Source of the DNA: Eutypa lata
Lineage: Eukaryota; Ascomycota; Sordariomycetes; Xylariales; Diatrypaceae
NCBI GenBank assembly: GCA_022661535.1
Contig: JAKULF010000005.1
Span: forward strand, 1,860,001-1,924,000
Length of the DNA stretch: 64,000 nucleotides
Direction of reading: 5' to 3'
In this document: positions 1-12,614 of the stretch, piece by piece
Numbering within the stretch: the stretch's first letter is position 1
Layout: every line of letters begins with the position of its first letter
Notes under the pieces: generated by a model
Database searches by the model: none
Told to the model about the DNA's origin: nothing
The model's input: the letters and a program-made list of their open reading frames with translations, nothing else
Program-made: the position numbers and the translations under genes

Positions 1-849
1 TGAGAGCTAGGTAGAAGAGAATTAGCTATTGGAATCTAAGACAAATTGCTTCTCATACTCTGTATATGTGGATGAACTGCGTACTTGTTACGTCTTGGGT
101 ATCATTAGTAGGGAGTGGCTATGTATACATTGATTCTTACTTTCTAGTGTAAGATGTTTGTTATAGAGATAGGAATAAGATGACTTATGGCCACTGGCAT
201 GATATTATTTACCTCTTTAGGTCGGTGACTAATGTTTGTCTACGTCTTAAGATGATAAGGCTAGACGGTTACCAGTTCGGAAGCCGGGATTTCGTAATTG
301 TGAAATACTTCGTTGTACCGTATGATGGTATAGAAAATGATGGTTAACCTTTCAGATCTGTGATGAATCAGTGGTCAGCCTCGCATCTAGCAGACAACGC
401 ATTCTACCTCGAGTGAATCATATAAAACCATGCATTTCGAGACTGAAACGTCTTTCGGTACATGATACTGTCACCTGTTGTTACGTTAGTCCTATCCGTC
501 AAACATGCTCACAGGGCTCGGCCTGCAAAGGGTAGGGCTCCGGGTCAATAACCATGACGTTACCAAGTTATCATGAGTGACGAAGAAGCAAGAGAAGTTG
601 TAAAACTAGCAAACAATTGGCATGTGTATTACACATTGGGTATGTATTACGCGTCTGGGACGTATCACACATTTTGCATGTATCACAAAGCCTTTTATTC
701 TTGTATAAAAGGGTTTACATCCACTTATCTTCCTGCTTTTTCGAGTTAAATCTTCACCATCAACCACAGATACATCAATACCACAAAACTTCTTCGTTGC
801 TATCCAGTTTTCATACCCCAGTCTATCCACCAAGTCGAGATCCTCCAGC
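1..849. other. Intergenic DNA, upstream flank
   Basis: No open frame here looks like a gene. The right part must hold the promoter of the small gene that begins at 850; a TATA-like TATAAAA lies at 704-710. Confidence 0.6.
704..710 (+). promoter_or_regulatory. TATA-box candidate of the small Tudor-like gene
   Basis: TATAAAA followed by GGG sits about 140 bp before the ATG at 850. The DNA between is rich in CA and TC, as in fungal 5' leaders. Assignment is by position and match only. Confidence 0.4.
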
Positions 850-1186
850 ATGGCGCTCAAGTACGTACCAGGACAGAAAGTCAAATACAAGTTCTACGTT
901 GGTAAGTGGGCTGCCTTAACAGAGTAACAAGAATATAGCGCTCACTAGAAATTTAACAGAATCTAGCGACGGGTGGGTGGCCGTCGACTCTACTGGCGAG
1001 ATCACCGGTGTGTTGAGCGGCGCCCGCTACACGGTTCGTTCCCACTTCTCCCTATACACACAAACAGGTTAAGTATCGAGAAAATAGTCCTTGCTAACGA
1101 GGCCTTTCGGGGTTCGGTAGATTATGGACGATATCAGCTCGATGGAGCACACTGTCGAAGAGGCTGATGTCCTGAGCGTCATCTAA
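850..1186 (+). CDS. Small 63-aa protein, possible Tudor/SH3-like fold
   Basis: Three exons (850-901, 960-1033, 1121-1186) join in frame to a 63-residue protein. Intron 1 has a GTAAGT donor. Intron 2 has a weaker GTTCGT donor but a good GCTAAC branch site. The protein opens MALKYVPGQKVKYKFYV, contains the stretch TGEITGVLSGARYTI, and ends in an acidic tail. A 'PGQKV ... TGEITGV ... ARYTI' pattern resembles small beta-barrel proteins such as the Hva1_TUDOR family, where a short strand pair starts with a GxKV turn. That assignment is a family-level guess from memory. No signal peptide or membrane segment is visible, so a cytosolic or nuclear location is likely. The neighbours give no functional hint. 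Confidence 0.55.
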
Positions 1187-2194
1187 GAATGCTTGTCATT
1201 GGAGTTATTGGCACCGTCATCATCGGTATGGCTGTCGAAGGTGTCGGGGGCGTTTTTGGAGCCATGGTCTAGATATGTCGTTATACGTGGAAACTATGTC
1301 TGTATTGAGCTGCTGCTTAGATGGCATGGAAGGGATCCATATGTTATGGTCAACGGTGTATTGACCTCTTGTCATTCATTCTGAGATCTAGTCTAGGGAG
1401 ATATAGCTACGTCTAAATAGCTGAATCAACATTTGACGAGATCCCTTTACGCACTACAATACCTACTTATGTATGCAGTTAGAGGTCGAAGTGATAAATA
1501 AGTGACATGGCTTGAATAATCACGTGTTTGATTACTCTGTGCTACCTACCCCATCGTGAAATCGTGCAGTTACTGCCTGAATCGCAAGGCATCGATTTGA
1601 CCTGACCCTAGTTAGAAGCTACCCAACTACGGGATCGTACCTACCTTAGCTGCTTAGGCTATACCGTAGTTGGTAGCTAACCCCTGCTATGTTTCCTCCC
1701 CAGCCTCCTGACTTTCCACTAAAGCTCCAAGGTAGTGGGGATGAGAGACCTAGCAGAGCTAACTTTAGGGAGCTAGACCTTGAAGCTTGGGGCATACGAC
1801 GTACTACGCATTGTACATAATGTTTGTACCAGAAATTGATTTGCCTGGCCAACCTGTGTACCTATCCGTCACCAACAATCTACCTGTACCTACATACCTC
1901 TTCTCTTACCTCCCTTCCAACACACATACACACATATACAGACAGACAGACGGAATTTCTTTGCAACCAAAGGGGACGTAAAATCATAACTAATTGGTAG
2001 CTGTCGCATACGTTCATTTTATGCGCGCATACTATCCTCTCGTTCAATTGGAATCTAAGCCACATTTTCATCTTAACATTTCATATTTTCAATAACTAGT
2101 AATTCCAGTATCAATCCATACTAAGCAAGGCCCTAATCACTGAAACCTTTCCTTATCTAATTAAGCGAAACATTCCAGAGGAGGTTCTACAAAA
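1187..2194. other. Intergenic region with CA/CAGA microsatellite
   Basis: No convincing gene. A simple repeat of CACA and CAGA units lies at 1921-1951. The last 100 bp form the leader of the BTB gene. Confidence 0.6.
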
Positions 2195-3184
2195 ATGGCC
2201 GAGGAATTCAACGAGGGCATGCCCGCAGAAGAGCAGCTAGCTGCCAACCCAGGCGGCGATATCGAGATGGGTGAGGGTCAAGCTGGTGGTGGTGAGGGCG
2301 GCGCGAACACGGGAGACCTACCTTTCGCAGAAGGTGGCGAGGCTGATCCTCGTCCTACCTTTATCAGTTATCTTACTAGTCCGGTTGTAACCTTGATTGT
2401 CGGCACTGGAGAGACTGAGACCATCCTCACAGCCCACCAGGCACTCCTAACTCAAAGCCCGTTCTTTGCCGAGGCGTGCGCAGCTTTCACTAATGATGGA
2501 AGCGTATGTTGGACACACCTCTTCCTGCCCCGAAGCTTCCATGGGTGGCGCTAACCGTTCATCTACATAGCCGCGACAGATCGAGCTCACCAACGAAGAA
2601 ACCGATGCCGTCGGCTGCTTCCTCGAGTTCCTCTACACGGGCGACTACTTCCCCAGAAAAGTACAAGGCCAGCGTACGCTCGAACAAGATCCTTCGCTGC
2701 CCGATGTGGACGAGACTGGCGAACAACTCCTGAAACATGCGCGCGTCTATACCTTAGCCGAGAAGTTCGGCGTGGAGAAGCTTAGAACGCTCGCGAGCAG
2801 CAAGATTCACTGTGTCAATTCGACCGCCAAGGGAGAGATCACGTACGCCCGCTACGTCTACCAGTACACCCGCAAGGACGACACGGCCGTCCGCGCCCCG
2901 GTGGCAAACTTCTGGGCTACCCGCAGTCATACCCTCCGCGCAGAGGCCGAAGAGGAATTCCGGGGGCTGTGCTTGGAGTTCCCCCAGTTCGGTTACGATG
3001 TCCTTAGTAAGTTTGCCCGTTTGAGGAGATTACCCAGATGGTGGTGGTGGTGGTGGTGGGATTTGGTGACTGACGCTCCTCTCCAGCCCGCGTCTTGGAC
3101 GAGAAGCTCAAGCGAGAGCGAAACGACAAGCTGCATCCGACACCCAGCAGTGCGCGCAAGCGTCCCAGACACAGCCAAGTTTGA
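2195..3184 (+). CDS. BTB/POZ domain protein
   Basis: Exons 2195-2503, 2571-3006 and 3087-3184 give 280 aa. The first 50 residues are acidic and Gly-rich. From about residue 58 a BTB/POZ fold can be read: a strand ending in VTLIVG, then TAHQALLTQSPFF (the conserved 'H+xxL...S.yF' core), then LTNEETDAVGCFLEFLYTGDY, the typical BTB helix pair. The remainder (AEKFGVEKLR...) matches the helical part that follows many fungal BTB domains. The C-terminus is basic (SARKRPRHSQ) and may be a nuclear signal. BTB proteins dimerise or serve as cullin-3 adaptors; which applies here is unknown. Introns have GTATGT and GTAAGT donors; the second contains a TGG repeat. Confidence 0.85.
3038..3060 (+). repeat. 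TGG trinucleotide microsatellite inside BTB intron 2
   Basis: About seven consecutive TGG units lie inside the second intron of the BTB gene, between the donor at 3007 and the acceptor ending at 3086. Confidence 0.8.
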
Positions 3185-5908
3185 TTTGGCCAATCTCCTT
3201 TACTATAATTCGCTCTCTCCATTCTATACTTGGTTGGGCGCATCGCTAGGAATGGAGTTTCTGGAGTACCTCCCAAAGCTTAAAAGTGTGATGCACACGT
3301 CTATACGAGCAGCAAGGTGGCGATTGGGGAGAAGGGAAAAGTTTCAACTTCTCTCTATCATTTCCGGAATATAGTTGAAAGCCTTTGCTTTGGGCTGCTG
3401 GATATGGCGGGGTTATCTACCCCCCTGGTTGGCATTGGGACGGTAATCTATGTACAATTAGCTGAGACAGAGTTGTTTCGATAAGAAAGTCACTGAGCCT
3501 ATGTAGAGAGGTATGCAATATCTACTTGGTTCGTAGGATTCCCAATACATCCCAAGTATATATATATATATATATCTATCCAATCATCAAGCAGGGGCAT
3601 CGCATTAAAACCTGAGCAAGTCGTCCGATAGGTTTGTATGTATGCCTTTCGAATCTGATTTTTCCTATCTAGGCGAATAGGGGTCTATACTTAGATGACA
3701 GCCATACAAAGCAGCATACTGACCTAAACATGCAAGTTCATAGTAAGATTACGTAGGTAGGCTGTGTAGGTGGTGTCTATTGGATTAGTATGCCTAGGTA
3801 TCCGTGTGATGAAGCAGCCGTAGTTGGCGACCAACCTGCAAGTACTTTGCATTAGTGAAGGGAAGAGAAGTGGGACTCGGGTTGGAAAGCCGGGACGAAT
3901 TTCTTCTACCACTGTGATCCCTCTCTGATCCCTGGATACCTCGGCACTAGCAATAGAGCGAATGCCACTTATTTGCCGGCATGCCGGCCCTAAAAGCTCA
4001 ACTCGGGATGTGGCTCCTGGGGGAACAACAACAGGGGACCCCACAAGGCTGCTGTACTATATATATTCTGTATATGCAGGTAACATAAGAAAATAGATGC
4101 CTACTTAACGTAGAACTGTAGTAAGTCGATTATTGAATAAAGTAAACTTAGGTAAGTCATTAGGATCGCGACTCAAGTGGACTTGAGTAACATTCGGCTT
4201 CTGAAACGAAAGAAAAACTCGGGTCTAGGTCGTCGATGATCAAATCAAGTACGTAGTGCATCTATCTTTTATGGAGCCCCCGATCATCAACCCCAACTCT
4301 ATAAAACATTCGTCCAATCTTAAGACTTTCGAGATGGAACCGAGTTTCTATTGATAGATCCGATCCCCAGTCTCCTTTACACCCCTTATCCATTCATGAT
4401 CGCATTCGCTTGATGATTTTCGCTGCTAGTGGTCATGATCTACGCGGAAGGCAACGGGGATTGGGATGTTTTCCCCTCAATTCCAGGTACCATTCCCGAG
4501 CTGAACCCCCCCCCCCAAATCCAACCCTTGGTGGTTCGACCACGGGAGACTGACCATCGGGGCGGCAGGGCGGGAACGAAGTGTCAGATGACACCTTAAC
4601 AGTAGTAAGACTCCATCAGAGTAGGGTATCTATGTGGTTACAATCATGAACCTTTCCGTAGGTAGTTACCGTAATAGCCTCGCCTCGTATGAGAGCAAAG
4701 CAGCCCCCAAATCACACAATCTACAGTAGGTAGTTAAGACATCGCAAGCTCGGAGTTTAAAAAGGTCCTTGCAGCGCCGAATACCACCAATGAACCATCG
4801 CCAGCCCCCTAGATGATCATTATGGTCAGAGTAAATAGGGCTGAAGGAAGTTCACGTAAGGCAAGGTAAGGTAGGGTGCAGTTGGCGGTGGCTTCAGCTT
4901 CGCAAACGAACGTCGCTCTCGCTTGCACAAGAGAGATATGTAGTACTAGATACCCCTAACGCCACCACAATATGTAAATACGCGTGGGGATCCCCCTGGG
5001 CTGTCGACCACATCTGATGAGTGTAATTTTTTCGGAATAGTGACCAATCATACACCCTTGGGTGAGACGATAGACTAGACAGGGGTCCTTTTTTTATCTT
5101 TGATTAAGCGCATAGCGGGTACCATCTTGACGCAAGCGCGAAAGCCATGTGCGAGTCTGGATCGGACCTATTGACTACTCAGGTAAGGCACTCCTCCGCC
5201 GGCCGAACACCCTGCCTGCCTGCATGGCGCGCTGTGAGGGGGGCTTAGGTGACATTTGGGAGCACAAATGGGTGCGGTGCATGCATATTGGTAGGGCGTC
5301 TTTCTTTGGTTCTGGTACGTCGGCTGCCTTGCCAGGCAGCACGATAAGGCGAGGTAGGTAGGTATGCATGCATGCATGCAGCTTCTCACCACCTTTTTTA
5401 CCAACGGGGTTGCCATGGAGAAGATTAAAGATTAGTAAGTGCTCATTAAGTTATATTCAGGGGACTTCTATTCAATCTGATGAAAAAAGTCTATGTTAAG
5501 ATGATGGATGATATTGCAACCATGAGTGCGGTGGCATCAGCTCGCCCCTGATTCAACCTTACTTGTGTAACATGTCATACGTATACGTGCAGAAGGTGGC
5601 AAGACTTGGAATTAACGAGACCGCGCTGCCGATACGAGTCCTCTCATGTCCGAGATGTGGGATTAATCCTAAAATTCTAGATCGCTGAAATCCGAAAGCC
5701 GCATGCATCTCCTTTTAAGGGAAAGCCTTACTCCACAAACGATCGATTGCAGATTGATAATACAGTCTCGAATAGAGCTGCATCATCGTCGCAAAAAGTC
5801 GGCACGCACATATACCCCGCAAGATAGACATTCTGACCTCCTAATTGCGAATCATCACCCGAGCTATCCTCACATAATCATCGCAGCAAGCGCCAATAAG
5901 CAACAACA
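3185..5908. other. Long intergenic region with simple repeats
   Basis: I see no gene in these 2.7 kb. It contains a TA microsatellite (3557-3575), a 14-bp perfect palindrome GCCGGCATGCCGGC (3975-3988), an 11-base poly-C run (4506-4516), and adjoining GTAG and ATGC tetranucleotide repeats (5352-5380). Reverse-strand open frames near 3724-4044 and 5168-5416 lack family features. Confidence 0.6.
5352..5380 (+). repeat. Tetranucleotide repeats (GTAG)n and (ATGC)n
   Basis: Three GTAG units run directly into four ATGC units. The second array is self-complementary and could form a cruciform or hairpin. Confidence 0.75.
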
Positions 5909-8271
5909 ATGGTCGGCGTCCCGGGACGGAGCAAAGGCTGCAAGACTTGCAGGACACGCCGTGTTCGTTGTGGTTTGTGATATTCTTCCTCTCAACTCAG
6001 CTAAACTCAACTCAACTCTTTGGCATAAATCATGCAATGCACTTTTTACACTCAGTAAGCACATCGACTAACTAACCGCCAGACGAGGCTAAGCCGACAT
6101 GTCAACGCTGCATAAAGGCGGGGTTCGAATGTCTCGGCTATGAGAGACCAACCCTCTGGCGAAACACCTACACCAACTATCCGGCGGCAGCGGCAGCAGC
6201 GACGAGCCGCCCAGGCACGCAGATATCGAAGTCCCGGAAGTCGCCATCGCCGTCGTCGTCGCCTCCTCGCGCCACGCCTCCGCGCAGCACCGGCGGCGGC
6301 GGCGGCGGGATGCTGCTGCTGCCGCCTCGCGAGCTGAGCTTCATCGCCTTCCAGTGGGACATGTACGTGGCGCGCATGTTCGACAACTTCATCTGGCGGT
6401 CGTACGGGGCCGGGTGGCTGGACCAGGCCGCGCAGGGCAACCTCGGCGACCTGTCCCTCGACGCCGTCCGGGCGCTCTCCCAGTTCAGCTTCGGCCAGTC
6501 GAACCGCACCCACGACATCCAGACCCGCGGCGACGCCCAGTACGGCAAGTGCATCCGCGTCCTGCTCGTCGAGCTGCAGACCGGCGCCTCCCTCCCGAGT
6601 GGCGGCCACTGGCTGATCTGTCCGATTCTCATCCTGACGATGGTGGCGGTGAGTTTGAGTTCTTTTGGTTGATCTCTGAAAAAGAAAATGAAGAAGAAAA
6701 AGAAAACAAACTGTCGTCGATGATTTGTCGAAAGATCTAGTTCAGCCCCACTGACTACTCGTGAAATATAGTGCATACAGACAGATCGTGGAGCGGCGTT
6801 TTCGCATCTGAGTGCCGTTGCCAGAGTCTTGAAGGTGTGCGGCCCTGAGCCGTTTCAACAACCGTCGTTGCGGAATGCCTTCGAGGCAGCCAGGTCGACA
6901 CTAGTAAGTCATAGTCATCATTCCTATCTGTCCGAACTCAACTGCCAACTCTTAAATTTTTTTAACACTCTCATTTAGCTTGTCGCTTCTCTCTCCGCCA
7001 AGCGGAGATTGTTCCTCGAGGAACACCGGTGGCGTACTGTTCCCTGGCTGATCGAGCCTGCGTCGAAACGGCCGCAATCACGTCTCTTAGACATCCTGGT
7101 AACAATTCCCGGCATATTGGAAGAAGAGCGGCAGTTAAGCGAAGAAGAAGACGACGACGATTACCCAGTCGATGGATCTTTCAGTCCGGAGCGGTTCATC
7201 TCAGAGCGACAGCTACGCAGCCGCATAACGCTCTGTAACAAAATCGCCATCCAACTAGAAGAGCTCTACCGCTGGCGCTGGGACTGGCAGCGCGAGAACG
7301 GACGGCACGTCGTCGCGAGCCCATCCCCCTGGCATCCCAGCGACCCAGCGTGGACCGTCCTCGGCGGCAGCGGCAAGCGCGGCGGGAGGCTGAACCGCCT
7401 GCTCTTCGACAGCCCCACGTACGCCAACGACATCATGCTGTACAACGCCGCGCTGATCTGGCTCATGGCGCTCCTGTGGAAGATCGACCCTTCCTGCGCC
7501 CCTAGCATCATCGAAGATTGTGCGAAGCGCGCCACTCGGAGCCATAATCAGCACCAGTCGTCTCCTTTATCTTCTTCTTCCTTTTCGTCTCCGACGTTCA
7601 TCAAGACCTCGCCCTCCTCTTCCTCCGAAGCAGGTGACGACGTCTATATCGACGTTTCTTCTTTATCATCATCGTCGTCATCGCGATTCCCGTATCGGAG
7701 TCCGAATTCGACGCTCTCCTTCGAGCCCCTCGAGCCGCCCGGCGTCGGCATCTCCCCCCTGTCGATCCGCGGCCCGGCTATCGAGATCTGCCGCGCCTAC
7801 GACTGGCAGTCCCAGCACCACCGCGAGAACGGAAACGGAAACAGCAGCAATACCGCATCGTCGTTGTCGGGCGAGGACCAGATCTGCCTCTACCTGTTCC
7901 CGCTGGGCGTCGCGCGGGGCGTGCTAGACACGGACTCGCGCGCCCGCGACTGGATCCGCGATATGCTCGGCTCGAGCCCCGTCACGCGGGATTACTTTGG
8001 CGCCGGGAGCAATGTCGCGGGGTTTCGGGCTTATGTTACGCAGAGGGCTTTGTATCCGGATCCGGAGGAGGAGGAGGAGGATGACGACGACGACGACGAC
8101 GAGGTAATGAATGATAATGATAACAATGAGGATAGTTGTGATAGTGTTGGCAGTGGGAAGGGGTTGCTATTGTACAGGAAGACTACTGCTACTGCGGCGA
8201 CTATTACGCCTGCACCCTGCCATGTCCTTTATCAGGCTGGCGCTGGTGCTGAAGGAACTTATAGTGCCTAG
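5909..8271 (+). CDS. Zn(II)2Cys6 transcription factor (Fungal_trans_2 type)
   Basis: Four exons: 5909-5972, 6083-6648, 6781-6903 (or from 6772, adding three residues) and 6979-8271, about 681 aa. The DNA-binding cluster is at the N-terminus: Cys 11, 14, 21, 28, 31 and 38 in the C-x2-C-x6-C-x6-C-x2-C-x6-C spacing. The first intron cuts just after the third Cys. A Ser/Pro/Gly-rich linker follows, then a helical region (LSFIAFQWDMYVARMFDNFIW and on) like the regulatory domain of Fungal_trans_2 proteins. The C-terminal half carries long Ser runs and an acidic Glu/Asp run around 8065-8110, candidate disordered or activation segments. Target genes are unknown; no cluster gene adjoins it. Confidence 0.85.
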
Positions 8272-11200
8272 GTTAGTAAGTAGTTATGTAAACTAGGCTA
8301 CATGGGATCTGGGTATGAGAAATGAATAATGTCCTACTTTACGTTAAGCAAGCGGATAGACTGGTTGGGGGTGGTTTATGTATGCGTTAACTAAGTAGAC
8401 GATCAAAACAAATATTGAAGTGAAGTCACTCCTCCGCGAGACTTATATACCCACATATACCCGCACACATACGACGGGATTATCCGCGCTTACATAGGCC
8501 AGGGGTCGATCTGTCCAGACCATCCCCTCCACATCGCATGGATGTCCCGTCGGTTCTTAATGCTCTATTTATAAGTCTCCTTGAAATCCATCTTGGTAAC
8601 AATGGAAAGTGCCGCCGCCGCTACCTAATGATCAAACGAAAACTATGCATGACCAAGGCTTTCACATGGATAGGCTAGGTAATGCCGCAACGATTTTACG
8701 TACCTATCTACCTAGGTACTAAACGTACTTAGTTAGAAGTAAGCGTACAATTCTCATACTATTATTGTTAACCATAGGCCTTCCGAAACATGGCGATGCT
8801 AATGATAACTATGGCGGAACGTCAAAGTCACACTTATCGTGTTAATCTGCTGATGTATATATGATTGAGTGGTGCGATTCTAAAGGTAACCCTGGAGATT
8901 AATTATATAGTTTGTTACGAGATATAGTTTGGCGATGGGTGATGGCTCACGATCAACGATTCTAACGGGGATATAAAGTCATTCCGACAAGGCTGCTCTG
9001 CCTACGATGATTGGATTTTCTTGTCACGGTAGGCAATAGTGACTTTCAATTCCAAATGATAGATATCCTTTGCCACACCTATTTGTTTGCTCGCCATCAT
9101 GTATTGTTCAAGTTAATAGGGTTAGCCTTATTTTAACGTATCCAGCATAGCTAGGGCGAGGGAGCCTCTTATTCTTAGCCATGATTAGGGTCTATTATCT
9201 TCAGCCCCAAGGGTGTGTCTGCTGTTAGATGATGATACAGCGGAGAACAAACCTGAGAGTTAAAGGCGATATCTTCTCCGCGCCTAAGGGAAAATAAATC
9301 TTACAGACACATCAGGGCTAGGGTGGGTTATCCTATTTGATGCTAAATGCCCTATACAAGACCTTCTTTCAACTAAAACGACACTAGAAACAACTCGTAG
9401 AAAGGGAAAAAAAAACGAGCAAACCCGAATGTTGTCGAAGAAGCTTCATGCGCGCTGCTGGTCTATCCATTCCATAGGGGACTCCTGGCCGCTGTTCTGA
9501 TCGTTTAGAGACTATATAGCTCTCTTGAAGACCAAGAGAAGAACGAGTATAAGGTTATATATGTCTCTACGGAAGTCATTTTCAACGAAGGCTCCACTCG
9601 CACAGTCTCATTTGATAGATCTTGTGAACAATCCTATGTTTTCGCATTTAAAAATAAAAAAAATTTGTCTCAGCTTAATATAACGAATCTTTAATGGTAT
9701 AGGGATAAACTTAATGACAAGGAATGTCTTGCTAAACTGTGTCTGACCACCAGTGCCGAAAGCGCCTTGGTAGCCCTTTGACGACTAGCTATTGAATTAT
9801 CAGTTTCTACATTAATTATCGCTAATGATATTTTTCTGGAATTAGTATGTTCATCCAGTCTTAACAAGAATATTTTTTTGTAGGTATGTTGTTTCAATTT
9901 ATATTCAACCTTCGACCGATTCGAAGGTGGGCTTCAAAGATATGGGTTTATTTTGATACAGGAGTAACCCTTTCAGGAACGAGGTATCGCATTATGTTAA
10001 AAAGCGATTGCGATTGTAGTACTTAGCTCCACGCATAAATGATTTGAGGAGATATGGTTCGGTCTCGTAGTTTAGCAAACGAAAGACATGGCATCTTTGA
10101 AAAGGTCCCCGAAAGCTGAAAAGGTCCCCATATTTCAGCTTATGGTAAATATAGTCCTGGATCGAAGAGATAAGGGCATGCATGTATTGTACTTCGAAAC
10201 AATAAGCTTATAAAGCGGACATTCATGTCGTTGTCCACCTAAGTCTAGGCCCACTGGCCTAATTCCTTGCCTAGAGGTAGAAAGCTTCAACGTTGAAGCT
10301 GACAGCGGCGGGCTACATTCGTATTGGACGCACCTTGGCATATGCGGAATTGGGCCGCCGCTATTACTGATTCTGTAGTGCGGTAGTACCTAGCGTAGTC
10401 GTTCATTCCGCTTGGTTGATGAGATACATGTAGGTATAGCTATAAAAGGACTGGCCAGGCAGTCAAACGGCTGTGTCAAGATACATGTGTCAGAGTCGAA
10501 GTGTGCGAATCCTTATAATGTCTTTTAGCTTTGGGCTTCATCGACGACGCCTACCAACCTGCCAATCAATAACATCTGAATGCATTCGAGTTGAATAGGA
10601 GGCGATGTATAGATGATCACCCATCTAATTAGGATAACTAGGGAACCTTGGTAGGTATATGATTGGCTAAGAGCCACTTGAATAATAATACGGGGTTGTA
10701 TTACTCCGACTCTCTAACTATATCCAACGTCAATGTTAAGTTTGCATCTACCGGTCTGCTGTGCACACAAAGTAATACTACTTTACTGAAGTCTAGATAG
10801 TAGGCCGAGGTAATCAGAGAGAGACAAAGAAAAATAAACACAAGTACGCCTAGTTAACCATCTCTTTACGCCACTCGCTCCTGTAACCCAATCTCGTATC
10901 ATACGACGTGCAAAGAAAGAAAGAAAGAAAGAAAGAAAAAGCCCAACATGAAGAGGTAATATATTCCGCCTTGCCAAGTGAGACCATCGCATGAAAGCTC
11001 TGCGTTCAGGGATATCAAACATACCTATAGCCCACTTAGCAGCACGCCTTTGCAGACATGGCGCCCAATGGCGTCGCTGCCTGGTCCTAATTGAGGTAAA
11101 ATCAATCGATAGCTGGATCCGTTCGCCTCCGCTGTCAAATGAGATGTCGCCGCCATCGCATGCGGCTGAGAGCGCTAGCCGTCGCTCTGTGGAGACCGGA

Positions 11201-11543
11201 ACGCAGCTATTCACTAGTAAACCTGCCAGATCTGGCATATCGTCGTCGGTTATAGTGGTAAAGAAAAACCCCATGGCACACTTGCGGGTCTGGCTGAATC
11301 GCCGGCGTTTTTTTGACGTTCCGGGTTGTTGCTAGGAAGAAGGGGGGGGGGGTTATGGACGATTTGTACAAATAAGGAGGGGAGGACCTGACAACCTTTA
11401 TGGTTCCTGTCTGATCGTTGTACCGTTCTTAGCTGACTGCGGATTTACGTGGTATTTCTACAAATATATCATCGTTTCGGTCATACATTCTACGCACTGT
11501 CGACACACGAGAGCAAGAAGGAATACCTAATCGAGGATTCACG
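8272..11543. other. 3.3-kb gene-free region
   Basis: AT-rich DNA without a supportable gene. It holds several TACCTAGGTA-like words (near 8700-8720), an AAAG microsatellite (10912-10939) and an 11-base poly-G run (11342-11352). A reverse-strand frame of 163 codons at 10783-11274 is compositionally odd (runs of SLSLS and SFFLSFF come from the repeat) and was not accepted. Confidence 0.55.
10912..10939 (+). repeat. AAAG tetranucleotide microsatellite
   Basis: About six tandem AAAG units, purine-only on this strand. Confidence 0.8.
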
Positions 11544-12614
11544 ATGGAAGCTGAATGGAAAAGCGGACAGACGGTCATCCCTACTCCTACCTGGGTGCTG
11601 GCCGTCCGCATCTGCCAAATTATACTTTCAATCATCACTCTGGGTCTGGCGGGTTGGTGGATACACGGTCTATACGCAAATCCCGTGGGCTTTGCTATCG
11701 TCTGCGTATGTTTACTCCTCCTTCACTTCCCCCTTATACCACAAGCCAGGACTTGCGTGATCTGGTCCTAGATAGCCCAGGTCGAGCAAGTAATTGAATC
11801 AAGTACGCTATTGAGGGAGAAAACCCACGAGCTAACACTATTATTATTATCGTAGGTCGTCTTCACCTGGGTCGTATGCGCATACCAGCTCATCTCGGAG
11901 AGGCTACCCGCCGCGCGGAACCTATATAACACTTGGGCGGTGCTGGCCCTTGACGGGCTGATGATCATCTTCTGGCTGGCGGCGATGGGCGCGCTAGCGG
12001 CGTACCGGGGCCGCTTCACCGTCAACGTGTCGGTGTCGGGCTGCACCAGCGACGGCAGCGCCATCAACAGCAACACCTGTGTTATCAACAAGCGTGCGGG
12101 CGTCGCGGGCTACGGCATCCTCAAGGCCCTCAGCGCCAACGCCGGCATCTGCGCCATCAACATGCTGCTATTCGTCGCCACCTTCGCCTACGTCGCGCAC
12201 TTCTTCCGTCTCGCCTACGTCGCCAGCAAGCCCGCCGTCGACCCCGAGAAGCCCGCTGCTGTTGCTGGGATGGCCGCTGCCGCTGCCCCTGCCGCTGGCG
12301 GCCCCGGAGTGGACCCCACGCAGTCGAACCCGCTCCTCGGCCAGCACCAACTTCAACAGTACCCCGGCCAGCCGCAACCCCAGATGTACCAACAGCAGCA
12401 GCAGCAGCCAGCTGGCTATCCCCAGCAGGCACCTCAGTACGCGCAGAACCAACCGTACGATCCCTATGTGCAGCAGAGCACGGCGTACGCTGGTGCCGGA
12501 GGCGCGTATGATCAGACTCAGCAGCAGCACCAGCAGCAGCCGCCACAACAACCCATGTATTCCCCGCAAGGGACTCCCGCTCCCGGCCAGCCTTACCAGT
12601 TACCCGCGCAATAG
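11544..12614 (+). CDS. MARVEL-type four-TM membrane protein with Gln/Pro-rich tail
   Basis: Exons 11544-11705 and 11856-12614 give 306 aa. There are four hydrophobic segments: about residues 18-38, 46-72 (spanning the splice), 83-108 and 136-160. The second and third are separated by a short loop containing QLISERLP, and the loop before the fourth carries two Cys. This is the layout of fungal MARVEL-domain proteins of the plasma membrane or secretory vesicles. From about residue 170 the tail is Ala/Pro-rich, then Gln/Pro/Tyr-rich, cytosolic and probably disordered. The 150-nt intron is longer than usual. It could instead be two introns flanking an 18-nt exon at 11772-11789, but that would put Glu and Gln inside the second helix, so I prefer one intron. 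Confidence 0.75.

Noticed and set aside
573..749. 58-codon forward frame starting MSDEEAREVV
   Set aside because: It runs through the TATA-like site and leader of the gene at 850 and has no recognisable family.
3975..3988. 14-bp palindrome GCCGGCATGCCGGC as a Leu3-type or other operator
   Set aside because: The spacing does not fit CCGGNNCCGG, and no gene lies within 1.9 kb downstream.
10783..11274. 163-codon reverse-strand open frame
   Set aside because: Its low-complexity part is the AAAG microsatellite read in reverse, and the rest has no domain, no splice context and an overlapping forward frame of similar length.
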